64,000 nt of DNA, taken from Candidatus Kirkpatrickella diaphorinae. Its GTDB lineage: Bacteria > Pseudomonadota > Alphaproteobacteria > Acetobacterales > Acetobacteraceae. The stretch is from contig NZ_CP107052.1 of assembly GCF_025736875.1 (NCBI RefSeq), forward strand, positions 2,064,501 through 2,128,500, given 5' to 3'. Below the pieces are notes generated by a model. The model saw only the letters and a list, made by a program, of their open reading frames with translations. It ran no database searches and was not told where the DNA came from. Position 1 is the first letter of the stretch. Every line of letters begins with the position of its first letter. Positions 8,484-17,434 of the stretch are shown here, piece after piece. The position numbers and the translations under genes are program-made.

Positions 8484-9415
8484 CCGACATCCAGCTTTTC
8501 CGCCTTTCCAACGGCGTGGCGACTGAGTTACCCAGTCAGGCCGCGAAGCTGGAGCGCGCGTTACAGAGTTTGCTTGAAGCCAATATGTCAGTCTGCCTCG
8601 GTGTGCGCTTTCTTGCCAGCGAATATAAGACTGGCAAGACGCATAAGGGGCGCATCGACTCCCTTGGACTGGATGAAAATGGCTACCCGGTCATCATTGA
8701 ATATAAACGACACAATAATGAGAATGTCATCAATCAAGGGCTTTTCTATTTGGATTGGCTTTTGGACCATCGGGCCGAGTTTCGATGGCTCGTCATGGAA
8801 AAACTGGGCAAGGACGCTGCCGACCAGATCGAGTGGATGGGGACACGCCTCGTCTGCATTGCCGCTGACTTTACGCGTTATGATCAGTATGCCGTTCAGC
8901 AGATCCCACGAAATATTGAATTGCTGCGTTACAAATTGTTCGATGAAGAATTGCTGTTGCTGGAACTCGTCAATTCTCAAACGGTGCCCGATGCCACTTC
9001 GTCTAAAGAGACGACTTCCAAATCTGCATCGGGTGCGCCGCATGGCTTGACGACGCATGGCAAGGACAGATCTGTCGAAGAATGGCTCGAGATGGGCTCC
9101 GACCCGCTTCGGGAGCTTTACACGCAGACTGCCAGCTACCTCAACAGCCTCGGTGATGACGTTCAGGAAAAGCACCTCAAACTCTACACGGCCTTCAGAC
9201 GCCTGAAAAATTTCGCATGCATCGTGGTCCAGGCGCATCGCCTTCTAATCACACTGTCGATTGATCCGGCTTCCGTCTCTTTGGAAGAGGGTTTTAGTCG
9301 GGATGTGACCCATGTCGGACATTGGGGCACCGGCAATCTGGAAATAACCATTCGAACGCTTGAAGATCTGGAGCGGGCCAAACCTCTCCTTGAGCGCAGC
9401 TATTGCGAGAGCTGA
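8480..9415 (+). CDS. DUF5655-domain protein with nuclease-like N-terminus
   Basis: 311 residues, starting with a GTG that overlaps the hsdS stop (GTGA). The N-terminal half contains GRIDSLGLDENGYPVIIEYK, an acidic residue followed by ExK as in PD-(D/E)xK nuclease folds, which hints at a nuclease or degraded nuclease. The C-terminal hundred residues (from about 205, EEWLEMGSDPLRELY, to the end) fit DUF5655. Such proteins are known beside or inside type I restriction loci, but their role is not established. The position between hsdS and hsdR, with translational coupling to hsdS, argues for a function in the restriction complex or its control. Confidence 0.8.
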   Translation: MTDIQLFRLSNGVATELPSQAAKLERALQSLLEANMSVCLGVRFLASEYKTGKTHKGRIDSLGLDENGYPVIIEYKRHNNENVINQGLFYLDWLLDHRAEFRWLVMEKLGKDAADQIEWMGTRLVCIAADFTRYDQYAVQQIPRNIELLRYKLFDEELLLLELVNSQTVPDATSSKETTSKSASGAPHGLTTHGKDRSVEEWLEMGSDPLRELYTQTASYLNSLGDDVQEKHLKLYTAFRRLKNFACIVVQAHRLLITLSIDPASVSLEEGFSRDVTHVGHWGTGNLEITIRTLEDLERAKPLLERSYCES

Positions 9416-9461
9416 GTTGAATCGGACGACACCGGCACATTTAGAAAAAACAGGGTAAATA

Positions 9462-12400
9462 ATGAGCACGCTGCATCAGGAACATCATTTTGAGGCCGAA
9501 ATCTGCCTAGCCTTAGCCCGCAAGGGCTGGCTTTATGCCGAAGGTGATGCGGCGCATTATGACCGTGCCTACGCCTTATTCATGCCTGACCTGCTGGCGT
9601 GGCTTGAGGAGACGCAGCCCGATAGCTGGCAGAGCCTGACGAAGATGCACGGCCCTTCACTGCCCGTGCGACTAGCTGAGCGCCTCCGTAAATGCCTGAG
9701 TGAGCAAGGAACGCTCAATGTTTTGCGTCACGGCATGGACATGCTGGGCCTCAGAAAACCTCTAAGTTTGGTACAGTTTAAGCCTGCGCTCGCGATCAAC
9801 CCAGTGACGCAGAAAAATTACGAGGCCAACCGACTGCGCGTCGTCAGGCAGGTACGTCATTCAATCAATAATCCGCAGGACGCGCTGGACCTGGTTTTGT
9901 TCGTCAATGGCGTGCCCGTCGCCACCGCAGAGCTGAAATCGGACTTTACGCAAAGTGTGGAAGATGCCGTTGATCAATACCGCTTTGACCGAGATCCGCA
10001 TCCGAAGGGGCGGCAGATTGAACCTTTACTGAGTTTCCCGGGCGGAGCATTGGTTCATTTTGCCGTCAGTCAGGCCGAGGTCAGGATGACAACCCACTTG
10101 ACCGGGCCGTCAACGACATTTCTGCCCTTCAATCGCGGTCACCATGGCGGGGCCGGCAATGCGCCGAATCCCGATGGCTTTGCGACGTCTTATCTGTGGG
10201 ATGAAGTTTGGGCGCGGGAAAGTTGGCTTGATATATTGCATCGCTACCTTATCGGACGGCGCGATGCGAAAAAACAGCTCAAGAGCGTCATTTTTCCTCG
10301 ATACCACCAACTGGACGCAACGCGGAAGATTGTGGCGGATGCGCTGGAGAAAGGTGCAGGAGAGCGATACCTGATCCAGCATTCCGCGGGTTCCGGCAAA
10401 ACGAATTCCATTGCCTGGACGGCTCACTTTCTCGCGGATCTACATGATACGGATCACAAAAAAATCTTCGACACCGTATTGGTTGTGTCGGATCGTACAG
10501 TTCTGGACGCGCAGTTGCAGGAAGCCATCTTCGATTTCGAGCGTACACATGGTGTTGTGGAAAGCATTACCCGTGAGCATGGTAGCAAAAGTGCTCAACT
10601 CGGTCAGGCCCTCAAGAATGGCAAGAAGATCATCGTGTGCACCATTCAGACTTTTCCATTCGCTTTGCAGGCTGTGCAGGAATTAGCCGCGACAGAAGGC
10701 AAGCAATTTGCGGTCATCGCGGACGAAGCCCATAGTTCCCAGACAGGTGAGGCCGCGTCCAAACTTAAACAACTCCTCTCGGCCGAGGAGTGGGCTGAAT
10801 ATCAGGATGGTGGCGAAGTCGATACCGAAGTTCTACTCGCCGCACAGATGAAGTCTCGCGTTGACCTTAAAGGCCTAACCTATATTGCTTTTACAGCGAC
10901 GCCGAAGCAGAAGACGCTGGAATTATTCGGACGCCCCGGCGCCGATGGCAGGCCCACGCCCTTCCATGTTTATTCCATGCGTCAGGCGATAGAGGAAGGC
11001 TTCATCCTTGATGTCCTGAGAAATTACACAACCTATAAGATGGCATTTAAACTTGCGCATAATGGGCAGGAGTTGGATCACACCCAGGTTGAACGCAGTG
11101 CCGCTTTGAAGGGCATTATGCAATGGGTGCGCCTCCACCCTTATAATATTGCGCAAAAAGTTAAGATCGTCGTTGAGCATTATCGCGAGAATGTCCAGCC
11201 GCTCCTGAACGGCAAGGCCAAAGCCATGGTTGTCGTCGCAAGCCGGAAAGAAGCCGTTCGTTGGCAAAAAGCCATAAGGGCTTATATTGCGGAGCAGAGA
11301 TACCCGTTGCAGGTTCTCGTCGCGTTTTCAGGCGAGGTTGATGATCAGGAGAGTTACCCTGACCCAGTCACGGAGAGCAGCAGGGAACTTAATCCGCATC
11401 TGAATGGGCGTGATATTCGTGATGCCTTTGCGGAGCCGGATCATCACCTCCTCCTCGTCGCCAACAAATTTCAGACAGGTTTTGATCAGCCACTCCTGTG
11501 CGGTATGTACGTTGATAAGAAACTCGGCGGCATCCAAGCGGTACAAACACTTTCCCGCCTAAATCGAGCTCACGCCGATAAAGATACGACTTACATTCTC
11601 GATTTTGTGAACGAGGCTCAAGAAATTCTCAAGGCGTTCAAAGCTTACTACGAAACGGCGGAGCTCGAAGCGACAACTGAACCTGAGCAGATACTCGATC
11701 TGCGCTCCAAGCTCGACGCTGCGGGATGTTTCGACAATTTTGAAGTTGAGCGGGTCGCATCCGTCGAACTCGACCCGAAGGGAACGCAATCACAGTTACA
11801 GGTCGCAATCGCGCCAGTTGCTGACCGTTTATTGAAACGTTACAAGGCGGCCCAAGCCAAGATCGTGACTTCAGAAGCCTTGAATGATGCGCTTTCCACG
11901 CAGTCTGCGCGCGACAGTTTGAACGCATTGAATCTTTTTAAACAGGATGTGGGTGCTTATTTTCGATTGTATACATTTCTTTCACAGATACTTGACTATG
12001 GTAATACTGACTACGAGAAACGCTTCATATTTTTCAAACGCCTTCTCCCTCTATTGGACTTTGGTCGCGAGCGCGACCAAGTCGACTTATCCAAAATTTC
12101 CTTGTCGCATCACAGCTTGCGTAACAAAGGTAAACAGCCCATTCATCTGGAACATGGAGAGGCGCTGAAATTAGCCCCAATGAATGCTGTCGGCAGCGGA
12201 GCCGTTCACGATAAACAAAAGGCCTTATTGGATGAAATTATCCAAAGTGTTAATGGTCTTTTCGACGGCGATTTGAGTGAAGAGGATCAACTCATTTATG
12301 TTAACGGCGTTTTGAAAGGCAAGTTATTAGAGAACGCGACACTTGTGGAGCAAGCCGCTAACAATAGTAAGGAGCAATTCGCTAATTCTCCAGATTTAAA

Positions 12401-12572
12401 TAATGCGCTTTTGGACGCAATTATCTGCGCGCAGGAAGTTCACCGCTCGATGAGTCTCCAAGCGCTGAATAGCCCACGCACCTTCGAAGGGCTGAAAATT
12501 TCTCTTCTCGGACCGACTCAACTTTACGAGAATTTGAGAGAGCGATATTTTGCAAGGCCAAGTCAAAACTGA
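9462..12572 (+). CDS. hsdR: Type I restriction endonuclease subunit HsdR (system 1)
   Basis: 1036 residues, full length. The N-terminal nuclease domain shows LDLVLFVNGVPVATAELKSD, the acidic-ExK catalytic core. The SF2 translocase motor follows: Walker A HSAGSGKTNS near residue 310, DEAH near 421 (ADEAHSSQTG), motif III FTATPKQKTLELFG, and motif VI QTLSRLNRAH. The C-terminal helical domain docks onto the methylase core. A 46-base gap separates it from the DUF5655 gene, the only real gap in this operon, and the ribosome binding site is weak. No frameshift or lost motif is seen, so system 1 appears functional. Confidence 0.95.
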   Translation: MSTLHQEHHFEAEICLALARKGWLYAEGDAAHYDRAYALFMPDLLAWLEETQPDSWQSLTKMHGPSLPVRLAERLRKCLSEQGTLNVLRHGMDMLGLRKPLSLVQFKPALAINPVTQKNYEANRLRVVRQVRHSINNPQDALDLVLFVNGVPVATAELKSDFTQSVEDAVDQYRFDRDPHPKGRQIEPLLSFPGGALVHFAVSQAEVRMTTHLTGPSTTFLPFNRGHHGGAGNAPNPDGFATSYLWDEVWARESWLDILHRYLIGRRDAKKQLKSVIFPRYHQLDATRKIVADALEKGAGERYLIQHSAGSGKTNSIAWTAHFLADLHDTDHKKIFDTVLVVSDRTVLDAQLQEAIFDFERTHGVVESITREHGSKSAQLGQALKNGKKIIVCTIQTFPFALQAVQELAATEGKQFAVIADEAHSSQTGEAASKLKQLLSAEEWAEYQDGGEVDTEVLLAAQMKSRVDLKGLTYIAFTATPKQKTLELFGRPGADGRPTPFHVYSMRQAIEEGFILDVLRNYTTYKMAFKLAHNGQELDHTQVERSAALKGIMQWVRLHPYNIAQKVKIVVEHYRENVQPLLNGKAKAMVVVASRKEAVRWQKAIRAYIAEQRYPLQVLVAFSGEVDDQESYPDPVTESSRELNPHLNGRDIRDAFAEPDHHLLLVANKFQTGFDQPLLCGMYVDKKLGGIQAVQTLSRLNRAHADKDTTYILDFVNEAQEILKAFKAYYETAELEATTEPEQILDLRSKLDAAGCFDNFEVERVASVELDPKGTQSQLQVAIAPVADRLLKRYKAAQAKIVTSEALNDALSTQSARDSLNALNLFKQDVGAYFRLYTFLSQILDYGNTDYEKRFIFFKRLLPLLDFGRERDQVDLSKISLSHHSLRNKGKQPIHLEHGEALKLAPMNAVGSGAVHDKQKALLDEIIQSVNGLFDGDLSEEDQLIYVNGVLKGKLLENATLVEQAANNSKEQFANSPDLNNALLDAIICAQEVHRSMSLQALNSPRTFEGLKISLLGPTQLYENLRERYFARPSQN

Positions 12573-12699
12573 CCTGGGTCCGAGAATACTCGATTGATCG
12601 TGTTTTGTTGGCAGAACGGCTCTTGAATACTGTGTCAGGGTCGGGGAAGTACTTCGTCTTGGAGAGCGGTTAGAGATTGAGGTGCATGCGCCGCCTTGT

Positions 12700-12852
12700 T
12701 CAATTCTTGAACACCCATAGCGAGGCTTGCTGGGTCATCTCGTCGGGCCACGCGCCCTTAGGTGCAGCGCGACGCAAACAGGCGGGGTCGTAAGTTCCGC
12801 CCATCTCTCTAAAGCAGCCGTGTTGACCGTCTACTAGCCAAGCCTGGTTCAA
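12700..12852 (-). CDS. Small hypothetical protein coupled to the Arc-like gene
   Basis: A 50-codon frame beginning with TTG at 12852 (NQAWLVDGQHGCFREMGG) and ending at 12700. The start overlaps the stop of the Arc-like gene in TTGA, and GGAAGGA just upstream could serve as ribosome binding site. A GTG at 12861 is an alternative. The composition is protein-like, with two Cys and four Trp/Phe, but no family is recognised. The remaining bases from 12573 to 12699 show nothing I can name. Confidence 0.4.
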   Translation of the reverse strand: MNQAWLVDGQHGCFREMGGTYDPACLRRAAPKGAWPDEMTQQASLWVFKN

Positions 12853-13118
12853 TCCTTCCACTCACATCGTCGCAGAATCTCATCGACCTCTTTTGAAAGG
12901 CGCTGCGCGTAGCGCCTCAGCTCCGCGAAGGACGCGTTCGGGTCAATATCATCGAATTCGATCGGCATGCGAAGTTTTTCGCCGTCTGCACGCGCGATGG
13001 CGAGGTGATGAATGATCTCGTCTTCAAACGTCCGACGTTTTTTTTTGGCGGATTTACTGATCCATTTCCTGAGATTCAAAGGAACGAGCAGTTGAACTGG
13101 GGGATATTTGTACGTCAT
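12849..13118 (-). CDS. Arc-like ribbon-helix-helix DNA-binding protein
   Basis: 89 residues. The first 45 match the Arc/MetJ ribbon-helix-helix pattern: a short strand VQLLVPLNLRKWI, a basic turn SAKKKRRTFEDEII, and helix HHLAIA. The rest is a charged helix (FAELRRYAQRLSKEVDEIL) likely to mediate oligomerisation. Such proteins repress their own and neighbouring promoters in phages, plasmids and islands. It sits in the scar between the two restriction operons, with an AT-rich upstream region containing repeated AACGGT-like elements. The regulated target is unknown. Confidence 0.72.
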   Translation of the reverse strand: MTYKYPPVQLLVPLNLRKWISKSAKKKRRTFEDEIIHHLAIARADGEKLRMPIEFDDIDPNASFAELRRYAQRLSKEVDEILRRCEWKD

Positions 13119-13740
13119 GAGAGATTTTTATAACGGTCTTTAGGATCGTTCAACGGTAATTTAGCGAGTCGATAAAAAGTTATATGAGTTATTATTGTTT
13201 AAATGATCAGAATACATTTACCTATATTATAGATATGCATTAAATAAGATGTAATTTACCTTATAACTCAACCGTGAACGGTAGAGCGGACGGTATTTGA
13301 GGATTTTTCGCATGTCGGTTGTATTCAAAGTTTATACTGTCACGCGCGGTTGACTGCCCTCCAAATTTGATAAATTACGGGTTTCGAACGCAGTTGGTAA
13401 GCACGCTTGTATTAGAGGTCCCCCCCCCGGAAAGCACAGTCACGCTGAATCCTGAGTGAGCGTAATATACTTCGTACGCCAATGGAGAGCTTTGGCACGC
13501 TCGTCTCGCACTTGAAGCCTCTCTGCCAAACGTGCAACTTTATTGCCAAGTTAGTTCAAGTTAAATTGAGATGGAGAGACATGGGGCTCATATACAGAAA
13601 AACTTTAGAGCACAATCCCCACTCGCAATCCATGGTGCGGACAGTGGGACGCAAAACCATGCAGGTTCGAAACGCACTTCAGTGAAGCTTTGAAAACCCC
13701 GAAGGTATTCAGGAGATGTTGCACAAGAAGGTAGCAGGGT
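13119..13740. other. AT-rich non-coding stretch upstream of the Arc-like gene
   Basis: No convincing gene. From 13119 to about 13290 the sequence is strongly AT-rich and holds short repeated elements (AACGGT near 13130, 13152 and 13275; TAATTTA-like words near 13157 and 13250) that could be operator sites for the Arc-like protein. An eight-C run lies near 13422. Weak frames exist across 13482-13685 but none resembles a known family. Confidence 0.4.
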
Positions 13741-13858
13741 TTACCACTCCTTCAATAAGCAGATCCGTGTCGCAAGACGCTGTTTTGTTTCCAATCCAAC
13801 CCTGCATTCCTTATCAAAGGCAGTCCAGGTCTCCCCCCGTAGCGCCATGGATGGCTTC

Positions 13859-14018
13859 CTAGGATTGTCCGCGACACTTGTGTTTCCAGCCAGCTTCAGT
13901 GCGGTCAATGATGAGGGCGCGTTCGAACTCGGCAAAGGGAGGGTAGAAGGATCATCGTGAGGCTTTCCTTCATCTCATCTCTAGCGGTGCCAACCTCTTG
14001 AATCGTTATGGCGATGCC
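13859..14018 (-). pseudogene. Remnant of a serine recombinase (resolvase/invertase)
   Basis: Reading the minus strand from 14018, one frame gives GIAITIQEVGTARDEMKESL, closely resembling the resolvase segment AITIQEVGSGxKxRPxRE. After a frameshift near 13940 another frame gives FAEFERALIIDRTEAGWKHK followed by CRGQS and a stop at 13859, which is the hallmark helix of resolvases and invertases (FAEFERxLIxERxxAG). The catalytic serine region and the C-terminal helix-turn-helix are not recoverable; a frame just upstream (14237-14019) ending LVRSTLYTPAVRQNFRQ may hold a scrambled N-terminus. This is a decayed mobility gene, no longer functional. Confidence 0.65.
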
Positions 14019-14237
14019 CTATTGCCTGAAGTTCTGGCGGACAGCCGGAGTGTAGAGAGTGGATCTTACGAGCCTGACGAGCTCAAGTCCGACCTGCTCA
14101 TGACCTAGATGCAGTATTCTCAGCAATTTCGCAAATAGTGGTCGGTCATCAGATTTCACGGCGCCAAAAATCTTTTCCTCGAAGATGTTGCCCTCCGGGA
14201 TACCCAGGCCAGTCAAGGCGTCTTCCGGCATATGCAA

Positions 14238-14600
14238 ATCCCGTCCCTTAGTCGTTACTCTGCTTTAGCCATATTTAATGTAATTCCACCTATAGTTTCG
14301 GTGGGGATTTGTGGCTGTTCATTTTCGTTTGTTTTCCGCAATTTTTTTGACATCGCTTTTTTCCTCATTTACGACGGAATTGTGTAACGAATATCTCGAT
14401 ATTTATGTAAGGGGCTATTTTTCGAAAAGTGGAGGCGGGCATTTTGTTTGCGCGCCCATTTCGGGCATGAGGAGGACAAAGTCGAATTCCGCCCAGCGTC
14501 CATCACTGGTTCCGAAGTCGACGCTCTGTTCTAGCGAAAGCAGTGATTCCGACTCCCGACGAACGGATAGCGAGGAATCAGGACGATATTTACGATCACT
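14238..14600. other. Intergenic scar with no recognisable gene
   Basis: Between the recombinase remnant and the end of the second hsdM. Open frames exist on both strands but their compositions are not protein-like and none matches a known family. No clear terminator is visible for the leftward-reading restriction operon. Confidence 0.4.
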
Positions 14601-16223
14601 CTATAACGCTCCAGGTAACGTAGGGAGTCCAAGTTCCTTTAGAAAAGAGTTGTGCCTCGACGTTGCTTCTCGAATCTGCTTTTCGATCTTGCTCAACTCT
14701 TTTTGAACGGCTCCCAAGTCGATTTCTTCCTCGCTCACGGCGGTGCTAATGTAGCGAGAGATGTTGAGGTTGTAGCCTTCCTCAGCGATGCGTTCCATGC
14801 TGACACGCTTGGAGTAGCGGTCCTCCTCATTGCGGAACTGGTAGGTTTTGATGATCTTGTCGATATGCTCATCGGTGAGCTGATTCTGACGTCTGCCCTT
14901 AGCAAATTGTTCCGCTGCGTTGATGAAAAGCACGTCATCCGGTTTCTTGCACTTCTTTAACACAAGGATGCAGACCGGAATGCCGGTTGAATAAAAGAGG
15001 TTCGCAGGCAGTCCGATGACCGTGTCGATGTGGCCATCTTTTAGCAGCTTAGTTCGGATTCGCTCTTCCGCCCCGCCTCTAAACAGCACCCCGTGGGGAA
15101 GGATGATGGCCATCACACCCTCATCCTTCAGATAGTGGAATCCGTGCAGCAGGAAGGCAAAGTCTGCGGCCGATTTAGGTGCCAGCCCGTAATTTTTAAA
15201 CCGCACATCCTCGCCCATCGCCTCAGTTGGGTCCCAACGTAAGCTGAAGGGCGGGTTAGCCACAATGGCATCGAAAGAAGGCTTCTTGGCTGGATTCAAC
15301 TCGCGCAAGATGTCCCAATCGTTGGTCAGTGTATCGCCGTGGAAGATTTCGAACTCCATATCCTTCACGCCATGCAGTAGCATGTTCATGCGCGCGAGAT
15401 TGTAGGTGGTGATGTTCTTTTCCTGTCCGTAGATTCTGCCGATGCCGTGGGGCCCCATGCGTTTTCGGACATTAAGTAGCAGCGAACCAGAGCCGCATGA
15501 GAAATCTAGCACGCTGGCGAGCCGTTCTTTCTTTCCGGTTGCGGGTTCCTGGCTGTCTAACGTCACGATCGCGGAAAGGATATCTGAGACCTGCTGAGGC
15601 GTATAGAATTCGCCCGCTTTCTTCCCAGAACCGGCGGCGAATTGGCCGATAAGATATTCGTAGGCGTCGCCAAGCGCATCCTCATCGGAGGAAAAGTCGG
15701 CGAGCCCTTTCGCAATTTCGGTGATGACGGCGCCAAGTTTAGCGTTGCGATCAGCATAGGTCCGACCGAGCTTGTCAGAGCCAAGATTTATTTCCGAAAA
15801 AAGGCCGCTGAATGTGCTCTGAAAGGACTCGTTCTCAATGTATTTGAAGCCCGCCTGCAGGGTGTTCAGCAGTTCGTCGTTCTGGGTGCGCGCCATATGG
15901 GCGATGCTGGTCCAAAGGTGTTCCGGCTTGATGACATAGTGCGCCTTGAGACGCATCTGCTTTTCAAAAGCAGCAACATCATCGGGGTTCTGCGCGTACC
16001 ACACAGATAGGGGCGAGCGCCCGCCATTGCCGATCGCATTAGGATCAGGGTAGTCAGGCCCGAGCTCCTTCTTCGCGGCCATCTCGTAATTGTCAGAGAG
16101 GTAGCGCAAAAAGAGGAACGACAGCATGTAATCACGGAAATCGTCCGCATTCATAGCGCCGCGAAGCGTATCGGCGGTGTTCCAGAGCGTTTTGCCCAGT
16201 TGCTTTTGACTTTGGTCGTTCAT
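14601..16223 (-). CDS. hsdM: Type I restriction-modification methyltransferase subunit HsdM (system 2)
   Basis: 540 residues of the common EcoR124/EcoprrI-like HsdM family. The N-terminal domain LGKTLWNTADTLRGAMNADD is followed by GEFYTPQQVSDILSAIV, SAM-binding motif I DFSCGSGSLL near residue 237 and the catalytic NPPFSLRW near 323. The end RHNSFLKELGLPTLPGAL is complete. Its ATG shares one base with the stop of the anticodon-nuclease gene (TAATG), so the two are translationally coupled and made together. This is the last gene of an operon read leftward from 22011. No damage is seen. Confidence 0.95.
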   Translation of the reverse strand: MNDQSQKQLGKTLWNTADTLRGAMNADDFRDYMLSFLFLRYLSDNYEMAAKKELGPDYPDPNAIGNGGRSPLSVWYAQNPDDVAAFEKQMRLKAHYVIKPEHLWTSIAHMARTQNDELLNTLQAGFKYIENESFQSTFSGLFSEINLGSDKLGRTYADRNAKLGAVITEIAKGLADFSSDEDALGDAYEYLIGQFAAGSGKKAGEFYTPQQVSDILSAIVTLDSQEPATGKKERLASVLDFSCGSGSLLLNVRKRMGPHGIGRIYGQEKNITTYNLARMNMLLHGVKDMEFEIFHGDTLTNDWDILRELNPAKKPSFDAIVANPPFSLRWDPTEAMGEDVRFKNYGLAPKSAADFAFLLHGFHYLKDEGVMAIILPHGVLFRGGAEERIRTKLLKDGHIDTVIGLPANLFYSTGIPVCILVLKKCKKPDDVLFINAAEQFAKGRRQNQLTDEHIDKIIKTYQFRNEEDRYSKRVSMERIAEEGYNLNISRYISTAVSEEEIDLGAVQKELSKIEKQIREATSRHNSFLKELGLPTLPGAL

Positions 16224-17434
16224 TATGCGGGTGCTTCCTCAGGGACGGGTGCTTTTGCCGGGGCTGGAACAACTCCCGGGAGGGCGAATTCGAACCGCGT
16301 GATAAATTCGCGCAGGATGCGGCGGAACAGTTCCTTGTTATCCTCGCCCATCTCCGAGGGTTCATGGATGGCATAGCCGCCGTGGCTTAGCAGGTTCAGG
16401 GCCCGGTTGAACAGCGCCTGGTCTTCTTTGTTAATCAGCGCCTTCAAGCAGTAGGCCATGCTTGGATGACCGAAGAAAGAGGCTGTCTTTTCCATAACGC
16501 TGCGCAAGGCGTTGAAGTGGAAGGTGTAGAGCTTCCCCTCGTCGGGATCGGCGGCATGCTGCAACTCGGCTAAAGTGGCGACGTGATGGAAGAAGGGCGT
16601 ATCCTTGGTCGCCTGAAGCGTGTAGGCGCCGTCGCCGTTTGGGCGGTGCAAGAAATAACGCTTATGGGAGATCTTCCTTCCGACCTCGGTCCGCCTGCCC
16701 ATCTCATTACACATGACGGTGAAGAACAGCGCGTGGTGGGACGAGAAGATTACCTTGATCGGGGCGGGCCCACCGACAGCATCCTTCCGGGTGGCTGCCC
16801 GGCGGAGAAGCTTAGCCAGATCGCAGGCCACGGAAACCGCGTTGTTGTCATCGAGCGACGAGATCGGGTCATCGATGTAAAGATACTTTTTGCTCTGATA
16901 AGATTCATGGCCATCCAGCATACGTTCGCAAATGGCCATGAAGATGCACCAAATGAAAATGTATTGTTCTCCACGAGAAATCTTGATATTTGACTGATCG
17001 CCCTTACGAAAGCTCACAATTACGGGCTTGAAGATTTTCTCCTTGCCCTGCTGAACATCTTCATAGGTGAAGTCAAATTCGAAGTCAGCGTATCGCGACA
17101 GGTAAAGACTGATTGTCTCGTCCAGCGCGAGTTCGGCCATCGCGTTGAGGAAGGATGATTTTTTATTCAATTCAAGGTGTCGTATGCTGTCGCCGTCAAG
17201 GTCGTTTTCCCAAACGAAAAGGTCCTCAGTGAAGGCGTTGAAATAGAGCGTATCGGGCGTTCCGGTCGGGTTCTTCTTTGTCCTGCGTTTACCTGCGTCT
17301 TTGAACTCCATCGACAGGCGGGTCTTGCCCGTGCGGTTATAGGCGTAGAGCAGCACAAGATCGGCGTCGTTTAGATCGTCCCGCAGCCGAGTCACCAACG
17401 CGCCTAAGTTCTGGTAGGTGCGGACACCGTTCAT
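16223..17434 (-). CDS. prrC: PrrC-type anticodon nuclease (restriction-linked suicide tRNase)
   Basis: 403 residues. PrrC cleaves the anticodon loop of tRNA-Lys when a phage disables its partner restriction enzyme; otherwise the Hsd complex holds it silent. The N-domain is an ABC-like ATPase with an atypical Walker A AYNRTGKT (31-38), then NAFTEDLFVWENDLDGD as in E. coli PrrC, an ISRGEQ signature (152-157), Walker B YLYIDDPISSLDD (184-196) and SSHH (231-234). The nuclease triad is intact: R311 and E315 in LRSVMEKTASFFGHP, and H351 in LLSHGGY, matching R320/E324/H356 of E. coli PrrC. It overlaps hsdS (ATGA) and hsdM. The Pro/Ala-rich tail is extra. The exact target tRNA is inferred. Confidence 0.88.
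   Translation of the reverse strand: MNGVRTYQNLGALVTRLRDDLNDADLVLLYAYNRTGKTRLSMEFKDAGKRRTKKNPTGTPDTLYFNAFTEDLFVWENDLDGDSIRHLELNKKSSFLNAMAELALDETISLYLSRYADFEFDFTYEDVQQGKEKIFKPVIVSFRKGDQSNIKISRGEQYIFIWCIFMAICERMLDGHESYQSKKYLYIDDPISSLDDNNAVSVACDLAKLLRRAATRKDAVGGPAPIKVIFSSHHALFFTVMCNEMGRRTEVGRKISHKRYFLHRPNGDGAYTLQATKDTPFFHHVATLAELQHAADPDEGKLYTFHFNALRSVMEKTASFFGHPSMAYCLKALINKEDQALFNRALNLLSHGGYAIHEPSEMGEDNKELFRRILREFITRFEFALPGVVPAPAKAPVPEEAPA

Noticed and set aside
13482-13685. 67-codon frame in the scar region
   Set aside because: No ribosome binding site, no family resemblance, in a region of decayed mobile DNA.
13660-13685. GGTTCGAAAC resembling a tRNA T-loop
   Set aside because: The flanking bases do not pair into a T-stem and no acceptor or anticodon arm is visible.
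14311-14706. 131-codon plus-strand frame at the end of hsdM (system 2)
   Set aside because: Overlaps the conserved 3' end of hsdM and is Ser/Arg-rich; not protein-like.
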